From: CAIVAT01 sp037137455
GTDB taxonomy: Bacteria; Bacteroidota; Bacteroidia; Bacteroidales; FEN-979
NCBI GenBank assembly: GCA_037137455.1
Contig: JBAXKG010000023.1
Coordinates: 1-38,824 of the forward strand
Reading direction: 5' to 3'
DNA: 38,824 nt
Positions 23,927 through 32,738 of the stretch are shown here, piece by piece. Each line of letters opens with the position of its first letter. Within the stretch, counting starts at the first letter, position 1. A program made the translations under genes and the position numbers. The notes beneath the pieces were generated by a model. It had not been told where the DNA came from and made no database searches. It saw only the letters and a program-made list of their open reading frames with translations.

Positions 23927-25618
23927 ATGATAAAACTAACCATCAATCATATTCACATTGAGGTCCAGGACGGCATTACTGTCATGGAGGCAGCCGCCAT
24001 CCTTGGCATTGACATTCCTTCGATGTGCTTCCAACCAGGGTTTTCAAACCACCCATCGTGCATGGTATGCCTTGTTAAGGACCTTGATCGCGATCATTTG
24101 GTGCCATCCTGCGCTATACCGGTTTCGGAAGGAATGAAAATTCTGACCAATTCTGCTGAAGTTATACGGGCCCGGAAAGAGGCGCTCGAACTGATGCTGA
24201 GCGACCATGTTGGCGATTGTGAAGCTCCTTGCCGGGTCTCCTGTCCGGCATTTATGGATATCCCTCTGATGAACCGGCTTATTGCTTCAGGTGATTTTAA
24301 CCAGGCTCTGCGCATTGTGAGGGAGGAGATAGCTTTACCACTTATTTTGGGATATATTTGTCCGGCTCCCTGCGAAAAGGCCTGCAAGAGAAAACCAATT
24401 GATCAGGCGGTTTCAATCTGCCTTCTGAAACGGTCAGCCGCTCAATACGGAGAATCGGAAAAACAGGAAAAATCTGATATTTCACAAGGCAGTAGTAAAA
24501 AAGTTGCCATCATCGGCACTGGCCCGGCCGGACTTTCAGCAGCCTTTTACTTGCTACGCTCCGGGCATGAAGTTATTTTATACGACTTGCATAAAATGGC
24601 AGGGGGAGCCATGCGGTATCAGGTTTCAGGTGATATCCTCCCACACGAAATCCTTGATAAAGAAATAGATAATATCAGGGAAATGGGGGCGAAATTCCGG
24701 TTGGGAACAACTATTACCAAAGAGCTTTTTCATAAAACCATTCTCAGGGAGTTTCATGCAGTTATATTGACGACGGGAAATTTGAGTTCTAATCCAGTGG
24801 ATGTCTTTGGAATTCAACCAGATGAGCATGGTTCCCTCGTGGATAAAAAGAATTTTACCACCAGCATTCCCGGGGTTTTCGCTTGTGGAAATATCATCAG
24901 AGAACAAAAAATGGCAGTACATTCTGTTGCTCAAGGAAAAATGGCGGCGAAACAGGTGGAAAGTTATCTCAGGAACAAATCAGATATTGCCGGTCACTCT
25001 CCAACTGATTTTGGTCTTTCTTTTATCAATGAGACCGCCCGAAATCATCCCGGCCAGAATATAAGGGAAATTCATCCGGAAGGCGAACATAAGCACAGAT
25101 CGATTTCAACTATTGGCCACCTGTTCGAACCCGAATGGAAAGAATACCTGCAAGAGGGCATCCCCGATCACAGGTTTGAGCCGGCTGGGGGAGCCATAAC
25201 CGGTTTTACACGTGAAGCGGCGATGCATGAGGCTCAACGTTGCCTTCGTTGCGATTGCCGGAAGCCGGTCAGTTGTAAACTCAGGCTTTATGCAGAGGAA
25301 TATGGCGCCAACCGGAAAAGATATGCCGGCCGTGAACGAAACCAACTTACCAGGTCAATGCAACATGAATTGGTGGTATATGAAACCGAGAAATGCATCC
25401 GCTGCGGTTTATGTATTGAAATTACACAGAAACATGGCGAGCCGGTTGGCCTTACCTTTGTTGGCCGTGGATTTGACGTTCGGATTTCTGTTCCCTTCAA
25501 TGAAACCATTAAAGTAGCGCTGACCAGAACAGCCGAGGAATGTGTGAAGGCCTGCCCTACAGGGGCGCTGGCTTTTAAAAATGAGGAAGAACGAATAAAT
25601 AAACCATTAAATCAATGA
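23927..25618 (+). CDS. NuoG/GltD-like Fe-S flavoprotein lacking the NAD(P)-binding domain
   Basis: A 563-residue protein. An N-terminal NuoG-type [2Fe-2S] domain (C34, C45, C48, C62) is followed by the GltD helical Fe-S domain (C98, C102, C106; C145, C149, C153) and an FAD Rossmann motif GTGPAG (197-202). From about residue 283 the FAD half (VILTTGN) runs straight into the end of the FAD domain (TTSIPGVFACGNI), so the inserted NAD(P)-binding Rossmann domain of GltD and NfnB is absent. The C-terminus has C439, C442, C444, C450 and a NuoG-like segment with C490, C493, C496 and C539, C543 (CVKACPTGAL). It starts one base after the NuoEF gene, so it is probably its partner, receiving electrons from that FMN site instead of from NAD(P)H directly. 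Confidence 0.84.
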   Translation: MIKLTINHIHIEVQDGITVMEAAAILGIDIPSMCFQPGFSNHPSCMVCLVKDLDRDHLVPSCAIPVSEGMKILTNSAEVIRARKEALELMLSDHVGDCEAPCRVSCPAFMDIPLMNRLIASGDFNQALRIVREEIALPLILGYICPAPCEKACKRKPIDQAVSICLLKRSAAQYGESEKQEKSDISQGSSKKVAIIGTGPAGLSAAFYLLRSGHEVILYDLHKMAGGAMRYQVSGDILPHEILDKEIDNIREMGAKFRLGTTITKELFHKTILREFHAVILTTGNLSSNPVDVFGIQPDEHGSLVDKKNFTTSIPGVFACGNIIREQKMAVHSVAQGKMAAKQVESYLRNKSDIAGHSPTDFGLSFINETARNHPGQNIREIHPEGEHKHRSISTIGHLFEPEWKEYLQEGIPDHRFEPAGGAITGFTREAAMHEAQRCLRCDCRKPVSCKLRLYAEEYGANRKRYAGRERNQLTRSMQHELVVYETEKCIRCGLCIEITQKHGEPVGLTFVGRGFDVRISVPFNETIKVALTRTAEECVKACPTGALAFKNEEERINKPLNQ

Positions 25619-26781
25619 TTGCCACAGGTCGGAAAATTGAGCATATGTATATTTTTTTACTATTCAGATTATCCATTTTGCTAAGTATTTTCCTGTTGGG
25701 ATTATCTGACCTGAGTACTCAGGCTCAAAATGCCGGCTGCTGGCCCTCCTTTCGCGGAAATGCCCAACTGACCGGTGTGTCTCCTGGTGCGATAAAGCCT
25801 CCTTTCAAGCTTCTATGGACTTTTAAAACCGGCGATGCCATCAAATCATCGCCAGTTATTTGTGATGGAACTGTCTATTTCGGATCTGATGATGGATATA
25901 TTTATGCTATCTCCTCAACCGGAAAGCTGAAATGGAAGTTCAATGCCGGCTCATCGGTAGAGGCGCCTCCGCTGATCCTGAATAACATGGTCTATGCCGG
26001 ATCAACGGAAGGAATTTTATATGCGCTGGATGCACCGACAGGTATGTTGAAATGGAAATATATTACTGACGGACAAATCTCAGGTTCTGCCAATTGGGTT
26101 GCAAATCCAAAAACAAAACGAACAGGAATCCTGGTCGGAAGTTATGATTTCAATCTACATTGTGTTGATGCCTCGACCGGAAAAGTAAAGTGGAAGTACG
26201 AATCGGGCAATTTTATCAATGGCTCTCCGGCTATTCATCAGAAAGTTGCAGTATTTGGAGGCTGTGACGGTTTTTTACACCTGGTCAATACTGTCACAGG
26301 AAAAGCCGCCGATACGGTAAATATTGGAACTTATATTCCTGCATCTGCTGCTATCCTGGGTGAAAAGGCCTTTTTTGGAAATTATGATGGAGTATTCTTT
26401 TGCTTTGATCTCCGGCAAAAAAAAATACACTGGAAAACTGATGGCGGCGGGCCCTTCATGGCATCTCCGGCTATCGGATCAGGGAAAGTGATTACCGGAT
26501 CACAGAACCGTTATATCTATTGTTTTAATGCTGTTGATGGAAAAGTTTTATGGAAATTCAAAACACTCGGAAAAGTGGATTCTTCCCCGGTTATTACGGG
26601 AAACTTCGTGATTGCAGCCTCAGGGGATGGGAGGATCCATGTGATTGAAATCGAAACAGGAAATGAAATATGGACTTATGAAATCGGAAGTCAGATTGTG
26701 AGTACCCCGGCAGTCACATCAAACATGATAGCCATCGGGGCCCAGGACGGAAAACTCTACGTATTCGGCCCTATAAAATAA
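25615..26781 (+). CDS. Secreted PQQ-like beta-propeller protein, BamB-like (propeller 5)
   Basis: A 388-residue protein. The start overlaps the preceding stop by four bases (ATGA). A second ATG at 25645 gives a more compact signal peptide (MYIFLLFRLSILLSIFLLG). After AQA a propeller begins WPSFRGNAQLTGVSP. It has regular blades with YAISSTGKLKWKFNAG, CVDASTGKVKWKYESG and CFNAVDGKVLWKFKT. This regular blade type resembles BamB and other PQQ-like proteins. No catalytic quinoprotein residues or heme motifs are visible. It is probably periplasmic and completes the set of propellers in this operon. Confidence 0.84.
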   Translation: MIATGRKIEHMYIFLLFRLSILLSIFLLGLSDLSTQAQNAGCWPSFRGNAQLTGVSPGAIKPPFKLLWTFKTGDAIKSSPVICDGTVYFGSDDGYIYAISSTGKLKWKFNAGSSVEAPPLILNNMVYAGSTEGILYALDAPTGMLKWKYITDGQISGSANWVANPKTKRTGILVGSYDFNLHCVDASTGKVKWKYESGNFINGSPAIHQKVAVFGGCDGFLHLVNTVTGKAADTVNIGTYIPASAAILGEKAFFGNYDGVFFCFDLRQKKIHWKTDGGGPFMASPAIGSGKVITGSQNRYIYCFNAVDGKVLWKFKTLGKVDSSPVITGNFVIAASGDGRIHVIEIETGNEIWTYEIGSQIVSTPAVTSNMIAIGAQDGKLYVFGPIK

Positions 26782-26804
26782 AATTGTAAATTCGTCATTC
26801 GTAA

Positions 26805-28094
26805 ATGAAGATAGTTAACATCGTTCCTGGTTTTGGTGGCACCTTTTATTGTGGCAATTGTTTGCGCGACAGCGCCTATGTGAATTCGCTGCGTGAAATG
26901 GGGCATGATGCCATCACTCTGCCCATGTACCTGCCACTCACCATCAATGGAGAAAAAACCAATGAAGAGGTTCCGGTTTTCTATGGCGCAGTCAACATTT
27001 ATCTCAAGCAGCAGTTCCCGCTTTTCAGGCATATGCCGGGATGGATGGAGAATCTGTTCGATTCAAAACCCGTTCTGAAATTCGCGGCAAAAAAATCAGG
27101 GTCCACCAGGGCACATGGCTTGGAAAAACTCACTGAGTCGATGCTCCTTGGTCAGGAAGGATATCAGAATCATGAGCTTGAGCGTTTGGTCGATTTTCTG
27201 AAAAACCATGAAAAACCAGATGTAGTGCATCTCTCTAATGCCCTTTTGCTGGGAATGGCCAAACAGATCAGGGAATCTGTGAAGGTACCCGTTGTATTTT
27301 CGTTGCAGGATGAAGATGTTTGGGTCGATGCGATGGAACAATCATGGCGTGGAAAAATCTGGCAATTGATGTCAGAAAAAAGCCGGGATGTCGATGCTTT
27401 TATTGCGGTAAGTTCATATTTCGCCGGTATAATGCAGGATAAAATGGGGATTCCACCCGAAAAAATGCATACCTTACATATCGGGGTAAAACCAGATAAT
27501 TATACCTGGTCACTGCCTGCCGACTCTCCGCCTGCCATTGGTTATCTGTCAAGGATTTGCGAGGAGAATGGCTTCGAAATTCTTATTGATGCATTTATCC
27601 GGTTAAAATCAGATCCACGATTCAATAACCTGAAACTGAAAGTCACCGGTGGAATGACTGGTGATGACAAACCATTCCTTAACAGGCAATTGAAAAAGCT
27701 GGAAGAAAGAAATATCCGCCAGTATGTCGATATCATTGATGATTTCACCACCGATTCGTTGGATGGTTTTTTCAAGTCCCTGTCTGCATTGTCAGTCCCG
27801 GTTTTAAAAGGCGAGGCCTTCGGACTATACCAAATCGAAGCGCTGGCGTCCGGTGTTCCTTTGGTTCAGCCTGATCTCGGTGCATTCCCCGAGATCATTG
27901 AAGCTACAGGAGGTGGTGTACTCTATCAGCCGAACAACGCAGAAGCACTGGCATCGAAATTAGCCGAAGTGCTTTCTGATCATGCCGCACTTGAAAAAAT
28001 GAGCAGATTGGGTCGGAAATCGGTGGAGGAGAAATTCGATTGTAAAAAACTGACACAAAAGATGGTGGAAGTCTATCAAAATGTAATCTGGTAA
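26805..28094 (+). CDS. GT4-family glycosyltransferase
   Basis: A 429-residue GT-B glycosyltransferase. The N-terminal domain begins MKIVNIVPGFGGTFYCGNCLRD, and the C-terminal domain has the family-4 nucleotide-sugar region KGEAFGLYQIEALASGVPLVQP followed by GAFPEIIEATGGGVLY, with the EX7E-like pair (E in GEAFGLYQIE). It would transfer a sugar from an activated donor to an unknown acceptor in the cytoplasm. It lies 23 bases after the last propeller gene and three bases before the ABC ATPase gene, so it is probably in the same transcript, though its link with the redox genes is unclear. A glycolipid or protein glycan is possible. Confidence 0.85.
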   Translation: MKIVNIVPGFGGTFYCGNCLRDSAYVNSLREMGHDAITLPMYLPLTINGEKTNEEVPVFYGAVNIYLKQQFPLFRHMPGWMENLFDSKPVLKFAAKKSGSTRAHGLEKLTESMLLGQEGYQNHELERLVDFLKNHEKPDVVHLSNALLLGMAKQIRESVKVPVVFSLQDEDVWVDAMEQSWRGKIWQLMSEKSRDVDAFIAVSSYFAGIMQDKMGIPPEKMHTLHIGVKPDNYTWSLPADSPPAIGYLSRICEENGFEILIDAFIRLKSDPRFNNLKLKVTGGMTGDDKPFLNRQLKKLEERNIRQYVDIIDDFTTDSLDGFFKSLSALSVPVLKGEAFGLYQIEALASGVPLVQPDLGAFPEIIEATGGGVLYQPNNAEALASKLAEVLSDHAALEKMSRLGRKSVEEKFDCKKLTQKMVEVYQNVIW

Positions 28095-28097
28095 AAT

Positions 28098-28787
28098 ATG
28101 CTTGCAGAACTTCAGAACATTTCCAAATATTATGAGCAGGGCTCAGGAATCCGGAATGAAATATTAAATCAGATCTCTCTCGAAATTGCAGAAAAAGATT
28201 CAATCGCAATTGTCGGTCCCTCCGGCTCCGGAAAAAGCACACTTTTGAATATCCTGGGTACCCTCGACCGGCAATCGTCAGGAAGGATTATCCTTGACGG
28301 GAAAAATACCGAAACTCTTGATGCAAATCAGTTGGCAGATATCCGGAACCAGTTCATAGGTTTTGTTTTTCAGTTGCATCACCTCTTGCCCCAGCTTACA
28401 TTGATCGAAAATATTCTTCTTCCGGCATTACCAATTAAAGATAAATCGATCAGGAAACTTACAACAGAACGTGCTCACCAACTGATTGAGCGTGTTGGAT
28501 TGACAAAACAGATTCATCTTCGTCCAGCGCAAATGTCGGTTGGAGAATGCCAGCGGGCAGCCGTGGTCAGAGCTCTGATAAACCAGCCGGCTTTACTCCT
28601 TGCCGATGAGCCAACCGGATCGCTGGACTCGGACAATGCCCGTCAACTGGGCCTATTGCTGAGCGAATTAAACCTGGAACATCACCTGGCAGTGGTAGTA
28701 GTTACCCATTCAACAGAACTGGCTGCCATGATGGGAAGAGTGTACAAGCTAACCTCCGGAAAACTCCATCTGATCGATAAAAAATGA
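28098..28787 (+). CDS. ABC transporter ATPase, LolD/MacB type
   Basis: A 229-residue ATPase. Walker A is GPSGSGKST (40-48), the Q-loop lies in FVFQLHHLLPQ, Walker B is LLADEP followed by TGSLD, and the switch histidine is in VVVTHS. The signature reads MSVGECQR instead of the common LSGGQQQR, so the second serine-glycine pair is altered. This class energises mechanotransmission permeases that extract lipoproteins or export substrates rather than import them. The permease gene follows with a four-base ATGA overlap. The pair could export or sort the lipoproteins or propellers encoded upstream, which is inference from position only. Confidence 0.87.
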   Translation: MLAELQNISKYYEQGSGIRNEILNQISLEIAEKDSIAIVGPSGSGKSTLLNILGTLDRQSSGRIILDGKNTETLDANQLADIRNQFIGFVFQLHHLLPQLTLIENILLPALPIKDKSIRKLTTERAHQLIERVGLTKQIHLRPAQMSVGECQRAAVVRALINQPALLLADEPTGSLDSDNARQLGLLLSELNLEHHLAVVVVTHSTELAAMMGRVYKLTSGKLHLIDKK

Positions 28788-31700
28788 ACTGGACCCAACT
28801 GATCTTACGGAATCTCTGGTTTTATCGTAAACCATACCTTGCTGTGCTGGCAGGAGTGGTAATCAGTACTGCCGTTTTAACCGGGGCGCTAATTGTGGGC
28901 GACTCCGTGCGCTTCAGTCTTCAGCGGCTTACCGATATCCGGCTGGGAAAAATAAGATATGCTCTCCAATCCGATAACCGGTTTTTCAGGCAGGAGCTGG
29001 CTAATGAACTGTCTGCTAAAACTCATATTGCTGTCGCCCCTGCCATGCAAACTGAGGGTATCGCAATAAACAGTGATAAGAACCTCAGAATAAATCAGGT
29101 ACAGATAATTGGCGTAGATAACAGGTTTGGACAATTCCAGAATCATCCGTTGAAGGAAACACTTGAAGATGAAGCTATTATCAGCAGTAACACAGCAAAA
29201 AAACTTAATCTCAATTTGGGTGATGATCTCCTTCTTCGAATCCGGAAGCCCGGCAAAGCCCCATCGGATGCACCATTCGTGGTTGAAAAAACGCCTTCGG
29301 TTTCCATTCGTGTGAAGATCAGCGCCATTGCTGAGGATGACCAGTTGGGACGCTTCAGCCTGAAAAGCAATCAGACTTTGCCGTACAACATTTTCCTTTC
29401 TTTGAAACAATTGGCCTCACTACTGGAACTTCCTGGTTTAGCAAACCTAATTGTTACCTCAGGTAATGAAACGTTTGGCTCGATAACTCCATTACTTGAC
29501 AGCGCCCTGAGGATTTGCTGGCGACCGGCTGATGCCGGAATTCATATAAAGAATCTGTCAGGGTTAAGTGACCCCTTAAGTGAGCGTAGAACCCTTCAGA
29601 GTGGTATCTGGCAAATAACCTCTGACCAGATCTTTTTTAATGAACCCACTGCAAAAGCAATTTTATCAACTAACCCGGAGTGCAAAACCATTTTGACCTG
29701 GCTTGTCAATTCGATCACCACCGGAACAAGGTCGACCCCCTATTCATTTGTATCGGCTGTAAATGAATCATTTCTGAATCAACCGATCGGCCAGCGGCAG
29801 ATCATCATCAATGACTGGCTGGCAGAGGATCTCGGCGCCGGGCCAGGAGATTCTGTTCAGCTTCGGTATTTCCTGATGGGTCCGTTGCGCTCGCTTCGTG
29901 AAGATAGCACATGGTTTACTGTAAAATCGATAGTTCCGACGAAAAATGGGTTCGCTGATCCGGGACTGATGCCCGATTTCCCCGGAATGTCTGATGCCGG
30001 TAATTGCCGTGACTGGCAAACCGGGGCGCCGGTCAACCTGAAAAAAATTCGTGACAAAGATGAATTGTACTGGAAAAATTTTCGGGGAACCCCGAAGGCA
30101 TTAATCTCTGCTGAAGCCGGAAAGCAGATCTGGGGGAATAAATTCGGAAATTATACAGCTTTTCGTTTTAAAGCAAAAGGTGTCGATATTCCTGGCATTG
30201 AAAAATCGCTGACTCAGAAAATCCAACCTGCTCAAACCGGATTGTTTTTCAGACCAGTTTATCAGGAAGGCCAAGTTGCAGCAAACAATTCCACAGATTT
30301 TGGTGAATTGTTTCTCAGCCTTAGCTTTTTTATCCTTCTGAGCGCCTTACTACTCTCAGCCATGCTGTTTTCATTGCTTGCCCGTTCCCGTCTTGAAGAA
30401 ACCGGTTTGTTGTCTTCCATAGGCTTTCGTAAACGACAGATTTTGTTGATACTGTCAATCGAAGCATTTATTGTTTCCATTGCAGGCGCTATTCCTGGAA
30501 CCCTGGCAGGAATCGGTTATAACCAGTTCATGATCTTCGGGTTAAATACAGTGTGGAAGGATGCAGTAAGTACGTCGCAAATCGTCGTGGCAATCCAATT
30601 TCAAACACTTGCAGCCGGAGCAGCGATGGGCATCATCTTATCAATTCTGGTACTGATTATTGTGTTGTGGAAAAATCTGCGGAAGCCCTTATCCATTCTC
30701 ACAAGGGAATTTTATATAACCGGGAATCATGGTTTTAAAAGGTGGAAACTCCGGATAAATGCAATGCTCGCCGGAACATTGATAATAATTTCCCTGATGC
30801 TCTTAGGGTGGTTATTGATTACCGGCCAAACCATGAATGTAATGCTGTTTCTGGCATCCGGCAGCCTGATGTTGATGGGAGGAATAGCTCTGCTTAATTT
30901 ATTCCTGATACGCCAGGCACAGAAAAAGGGAGAAACTATCCCGGGTTTCATGGAATTGGTTTCAAGAAATCTTTCACTTCATCGAGGCAGAACAATTGCC
31001 GCCGTTTCGTTACTTGCTCTTGGTACTTTCGCGGTAATCATTACCGGGGCGAACCACAAAAATTTTTATGGTACCGAAACAAACCGGAGTTCGGGAACGG
31101 GGGGATTTCTTTTATGGGCCGAGACCCTTTTACCCATTTATGTTAATTTAAACTCTCATTATGGCGCTTCCACATTTGGGATAGATGATGAGGAAATCCT
31201 GAAAAATGTCCGATTTTCTCAGTTATCACGTCTCACTGGAGATGATGCCAGTTGCCTTAACCTCAACCAGGTTTCCAAACCCTCAATCCTGGGAATTCCT
31301 AATGAATTGTTTAACCAGCGCAAATCCTTTACCCTTATCCAAACAGATCCATTAGTGGATATAACTCAACCATGGAAATCGTTGTCAAACATTCCCGGGG
31401 ATAACACTATCCCCGGATTTGCCGACCAGACGGTTATTACCTGGGGTCTTCGTAAATCGATCGGAGATACTTTGTTTTACCGGGATGAATCGGGCAGGAT
31501 TTTGAATATTAAACTGATGGGGGCGTTGGATAATTCGATTTTCCAGGGGAACATATTGGTTTCGGACAGTCTTTTGAGGATATTTTACCCTTCAATCGCC
31601 GGATCGCGCATCATGTTGGTTGATGGTCCGGCTGAAAAGAGTGATACGATCATGAGGAAGCTGGAGGCGCTCCTGCAGGATTATGGCGTCAGTGTGACTC

Positions 31701-32122
31701 CTGCATCAGAACGTCTTGCTTCGTTTAATGCGGTTGAGAACACATATCTTTCGGTTTTCATGCTTTTGGGGGGACTGGGCGTAATCATTGGCACTATTGG
31801 CCTGGGCATCGTCCTGATGCGGAATATCCAGCAAAGGCAGCAGGAATTGGCAGTTTATATGGCGCTGGGCTTTAAAAAAACATTCATCATGAAATGTATC
31901 ATGGCAGAGCACCTGCTTATTCTTTTTTCAGGAGTGTTCCTGGGACTGATTTCTGCCCTTACCGGCATTCTGCCTTCGATGATTTCACCTGTTTATAAAG
32001 CCCCTGGATTATTTATAATGGGCATCCTGTTTGTAATCCTCGTTAATGGGTCACTGTGGATTTGGTTTCCGGCACGGGCGATGATTAAAAAAAATATCCT
32101 GACTGGTTTAAGGAACGAATAG
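28784..32122 (+). CDS. ABC transporter permease, duplicated FtsX type
   Basis: A 1112-residue inner-membrane protein with about ten transmembrane helices. One N-terminal helix (AVLAGVVISTAVLTGALIVG) is followed by a large extracytoplasmic domain up to about residue 500, then a cluster of helices, a second extracytoplasmic region, and three C-terminal helices of the FtsX core (GGLGVIIGTIGLGIVLM, LLILFSGVFLGLISALTG). This is a duplicated MacB/LolCE-like permease in one chain. It overlaps the ATPase gene by four bases. It ends the rightward run; the next gene is convergent. The substrate is unknown. Lipoprotein release or export of the secreted propellers or of a glycosylated product is possible. 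Confidence 0.86.
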   Translation: MNWTQLILRNLWFYRKPYLAVLAGVVISTAVLTGALIVGDSVRFSLQRLTDIRLGKIRYALQSDNRFFRQELANELSAKTHIAVAPAMQTEGIAINSDKNLRINQVQIIGVDNRFGQFQNHPLKETLEDEAIISSNTAKKLNLNLGDDLLLRIRKPGKAPSDAPFVVEKTPSVSIRVKISAIAEDDQLGRFSLKSNQTLPYNIFLSLKQLASLLELPGLANLIVTSGNETFGSITPLLDSALRICWRPADAGIHIKNLSGLSDPLSERRTLQSGIWQITSDQIFFNEPTAKAILSTNPECKTILTWLVNSITTGTRSTPYSFVSAVNESFLNQPIGQRQIIINDWLAEDLGAGPGDSVQLRYFLMGPLRSLREDSTWFTVKSIVPTKNGFADPGLMPDFPGMSDAGNCRDWQTGAPVNLKKIRDKDELYWKNFRGTPKALISAEAGKQIWGNKFGNYTAFRFKAKGVDIPGIEKSLTQKIQPAQTGLFFRPVYQEGQVAANNSTDFGELFLSLSFFILLSALLLSAMLFSLLARSRLEETGLLSSIGFRKRQILLILSIEAFIVSIAGAIPGTLAGIGYNQFMIFGLNTVWKDAVSTSQIVVAIQFQTLAAGAAMGIILSILVLIIVLWKNLRKPLSILTREFYITGNHGFKRWKLRINAMLAGTLIIISLMLLGWLLITGQTMNVMLFLASGSLMLMGGIALLNLFLIRQAQKKGETIPGFMELVSRNLSLHRGRTIAAVSLLALGTFAVIITGANHKNFYGTETNRSSGTGGFLLWAETLLPIYVNLNSHYGASTFGIDDEEILKNVRFSQLSRLTGDDASCLNLNQVSKPSILGIPNELFNQRKSFTLIQTDPLVDITQPWKSLSNIPGDNTIPGFADQTVITWGLRKSIGDTLFYRDESGRILNIKLMGALDNSIFQGNILVSDSLLRIFYPSIAGSRIMLVDGPAEKSDTIMRKLEALLQDYGVSVTPASERLASFNAVENTYLSVFMLLGGLGVIIGTIGLGIVLMRNIQQRQQELAVYMALGFKKTFIMKCIMAEHLLILFSGVFLGLISALTGILPSMISPVYKAPGLFIMGILFVILVNGSLWIWFPARAMIKKNILTGLRNE

Positions 32123-32126
32123 TTCC
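32112..32126 (+). terminator. Possible weak terminator after the permease gene
   Basis: GGAAC (32112-32116) can pair with GTTCC (32122-32126) across a five-base loop, overlapping the stop codon, and CAATTTTATT follows. The stem is short, so this is a tentative terminator for the long rightward operon in front of the convergent lipoprotein gene. Confidence 0.2.
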
Positions 32127-32168
32127 CAATTTTATTGAACCTGGTTAATGCTCCATCATCATTTATGA

Positions 32169-32738
32169 TCAATGTAAATCCCCAAGCGCCACTGACCATA
32201 CTTTTAAGGATTTATCGCCGAAAATCTTTTCTCGCCTGACAACAAAAATATCTATGATTTTATATCCCACGATCATTTCCTGCGGATTTGCCGTGACATC
32301 AGGCTTACATTGAATTTGAAAACGCAAAGTCCCTGAATAAAGGGTATCATTTTTCCGCTGAAGGTGGTTGTTCACCATCACAGAATCAAAAACAAGTCCA
32401 ACCGAGAATGAAACCTTTTCCTTCACATCCTGGGAGATGAACAATTCAGTTATCATTTCTCCTACCTTGGTTTTAAAAACTTCACTGGTCGAACTATCCG
32501 AAAGAATACCAAGATAATCGCCCAGGTCCAAAAGTTTTAACCTGGCAGTTTCTTCAAAAGCTCTAAGCGCCTGATTGCTCAGTGCATCCGAAGAAAATGC
32601 AGATGTGATGCTGTCTCTGACTGCTGCAGCCAAAGAGTCTTCACGGGCAATGACATCCTCTTGTCCGTTTTCACAGCTTTTCGCGGTAAAAAGAATGTAC
32701 AGAACTAACAGTCCCGATATGCTGATCAATCTTCTCAT
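32169..32738 (-). CDS. Secreted or lipoprotein of unknown function
   Basis: A 189-residue protein beginning MRRLISISGLLVLYILFTAKSC, a signal peptide with a cysteine that may be lipidated, though the lipobox is not ideal. The rest is soluble, with a helical N-terminal half (DSLAAAVRDSITSAF) and a C-terminal beta-rich half (TLRFQIQCKPDV, YKIIDIFVVRREKIFG). No family is recognised. Its start overlaps the stop of the upstream NWDDF-type membrane protein gene by four bases (32735-32738), so the two proteins are probably made together and may interact outside the membrane. Confidence 0.65.
   Translation of the reverse strand: MRRLISISGLLVLYILFTAKSCENGQEDVIAREDSLAAAVRDSITSAFSSDALSNQALRAFEETARLKLLDLGDYLGILSDSSTSEVFKTKVGEMITELFISQDVKEKVSFSVGLVFDSVMVNNHLQRKNDTLYSGTLRFQIQCKPDVTANPQEMIVGYKIIDIFVVRREKIFGDKSLKVWSVALGDLH

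Noticed and set aside
21571..25618. An [FeFe] hydrogenase or formate dehydrogenase complex
   Set aside because: The NuoEF/NuoG-like parts recall such complexes, but no H-cluster or molybdopterin catalytic subunit is encoded next to them.
12677..26781. Quinoprotein alcohol dehydrogenases or methanol dehydrogenase-like enzymes
   Set aside because: The propellers have PQQ-like blade repeats but show no vicinal cysteine pair, catalytic Asp setting or CxxCH heme site, so enzyme function is not supported.
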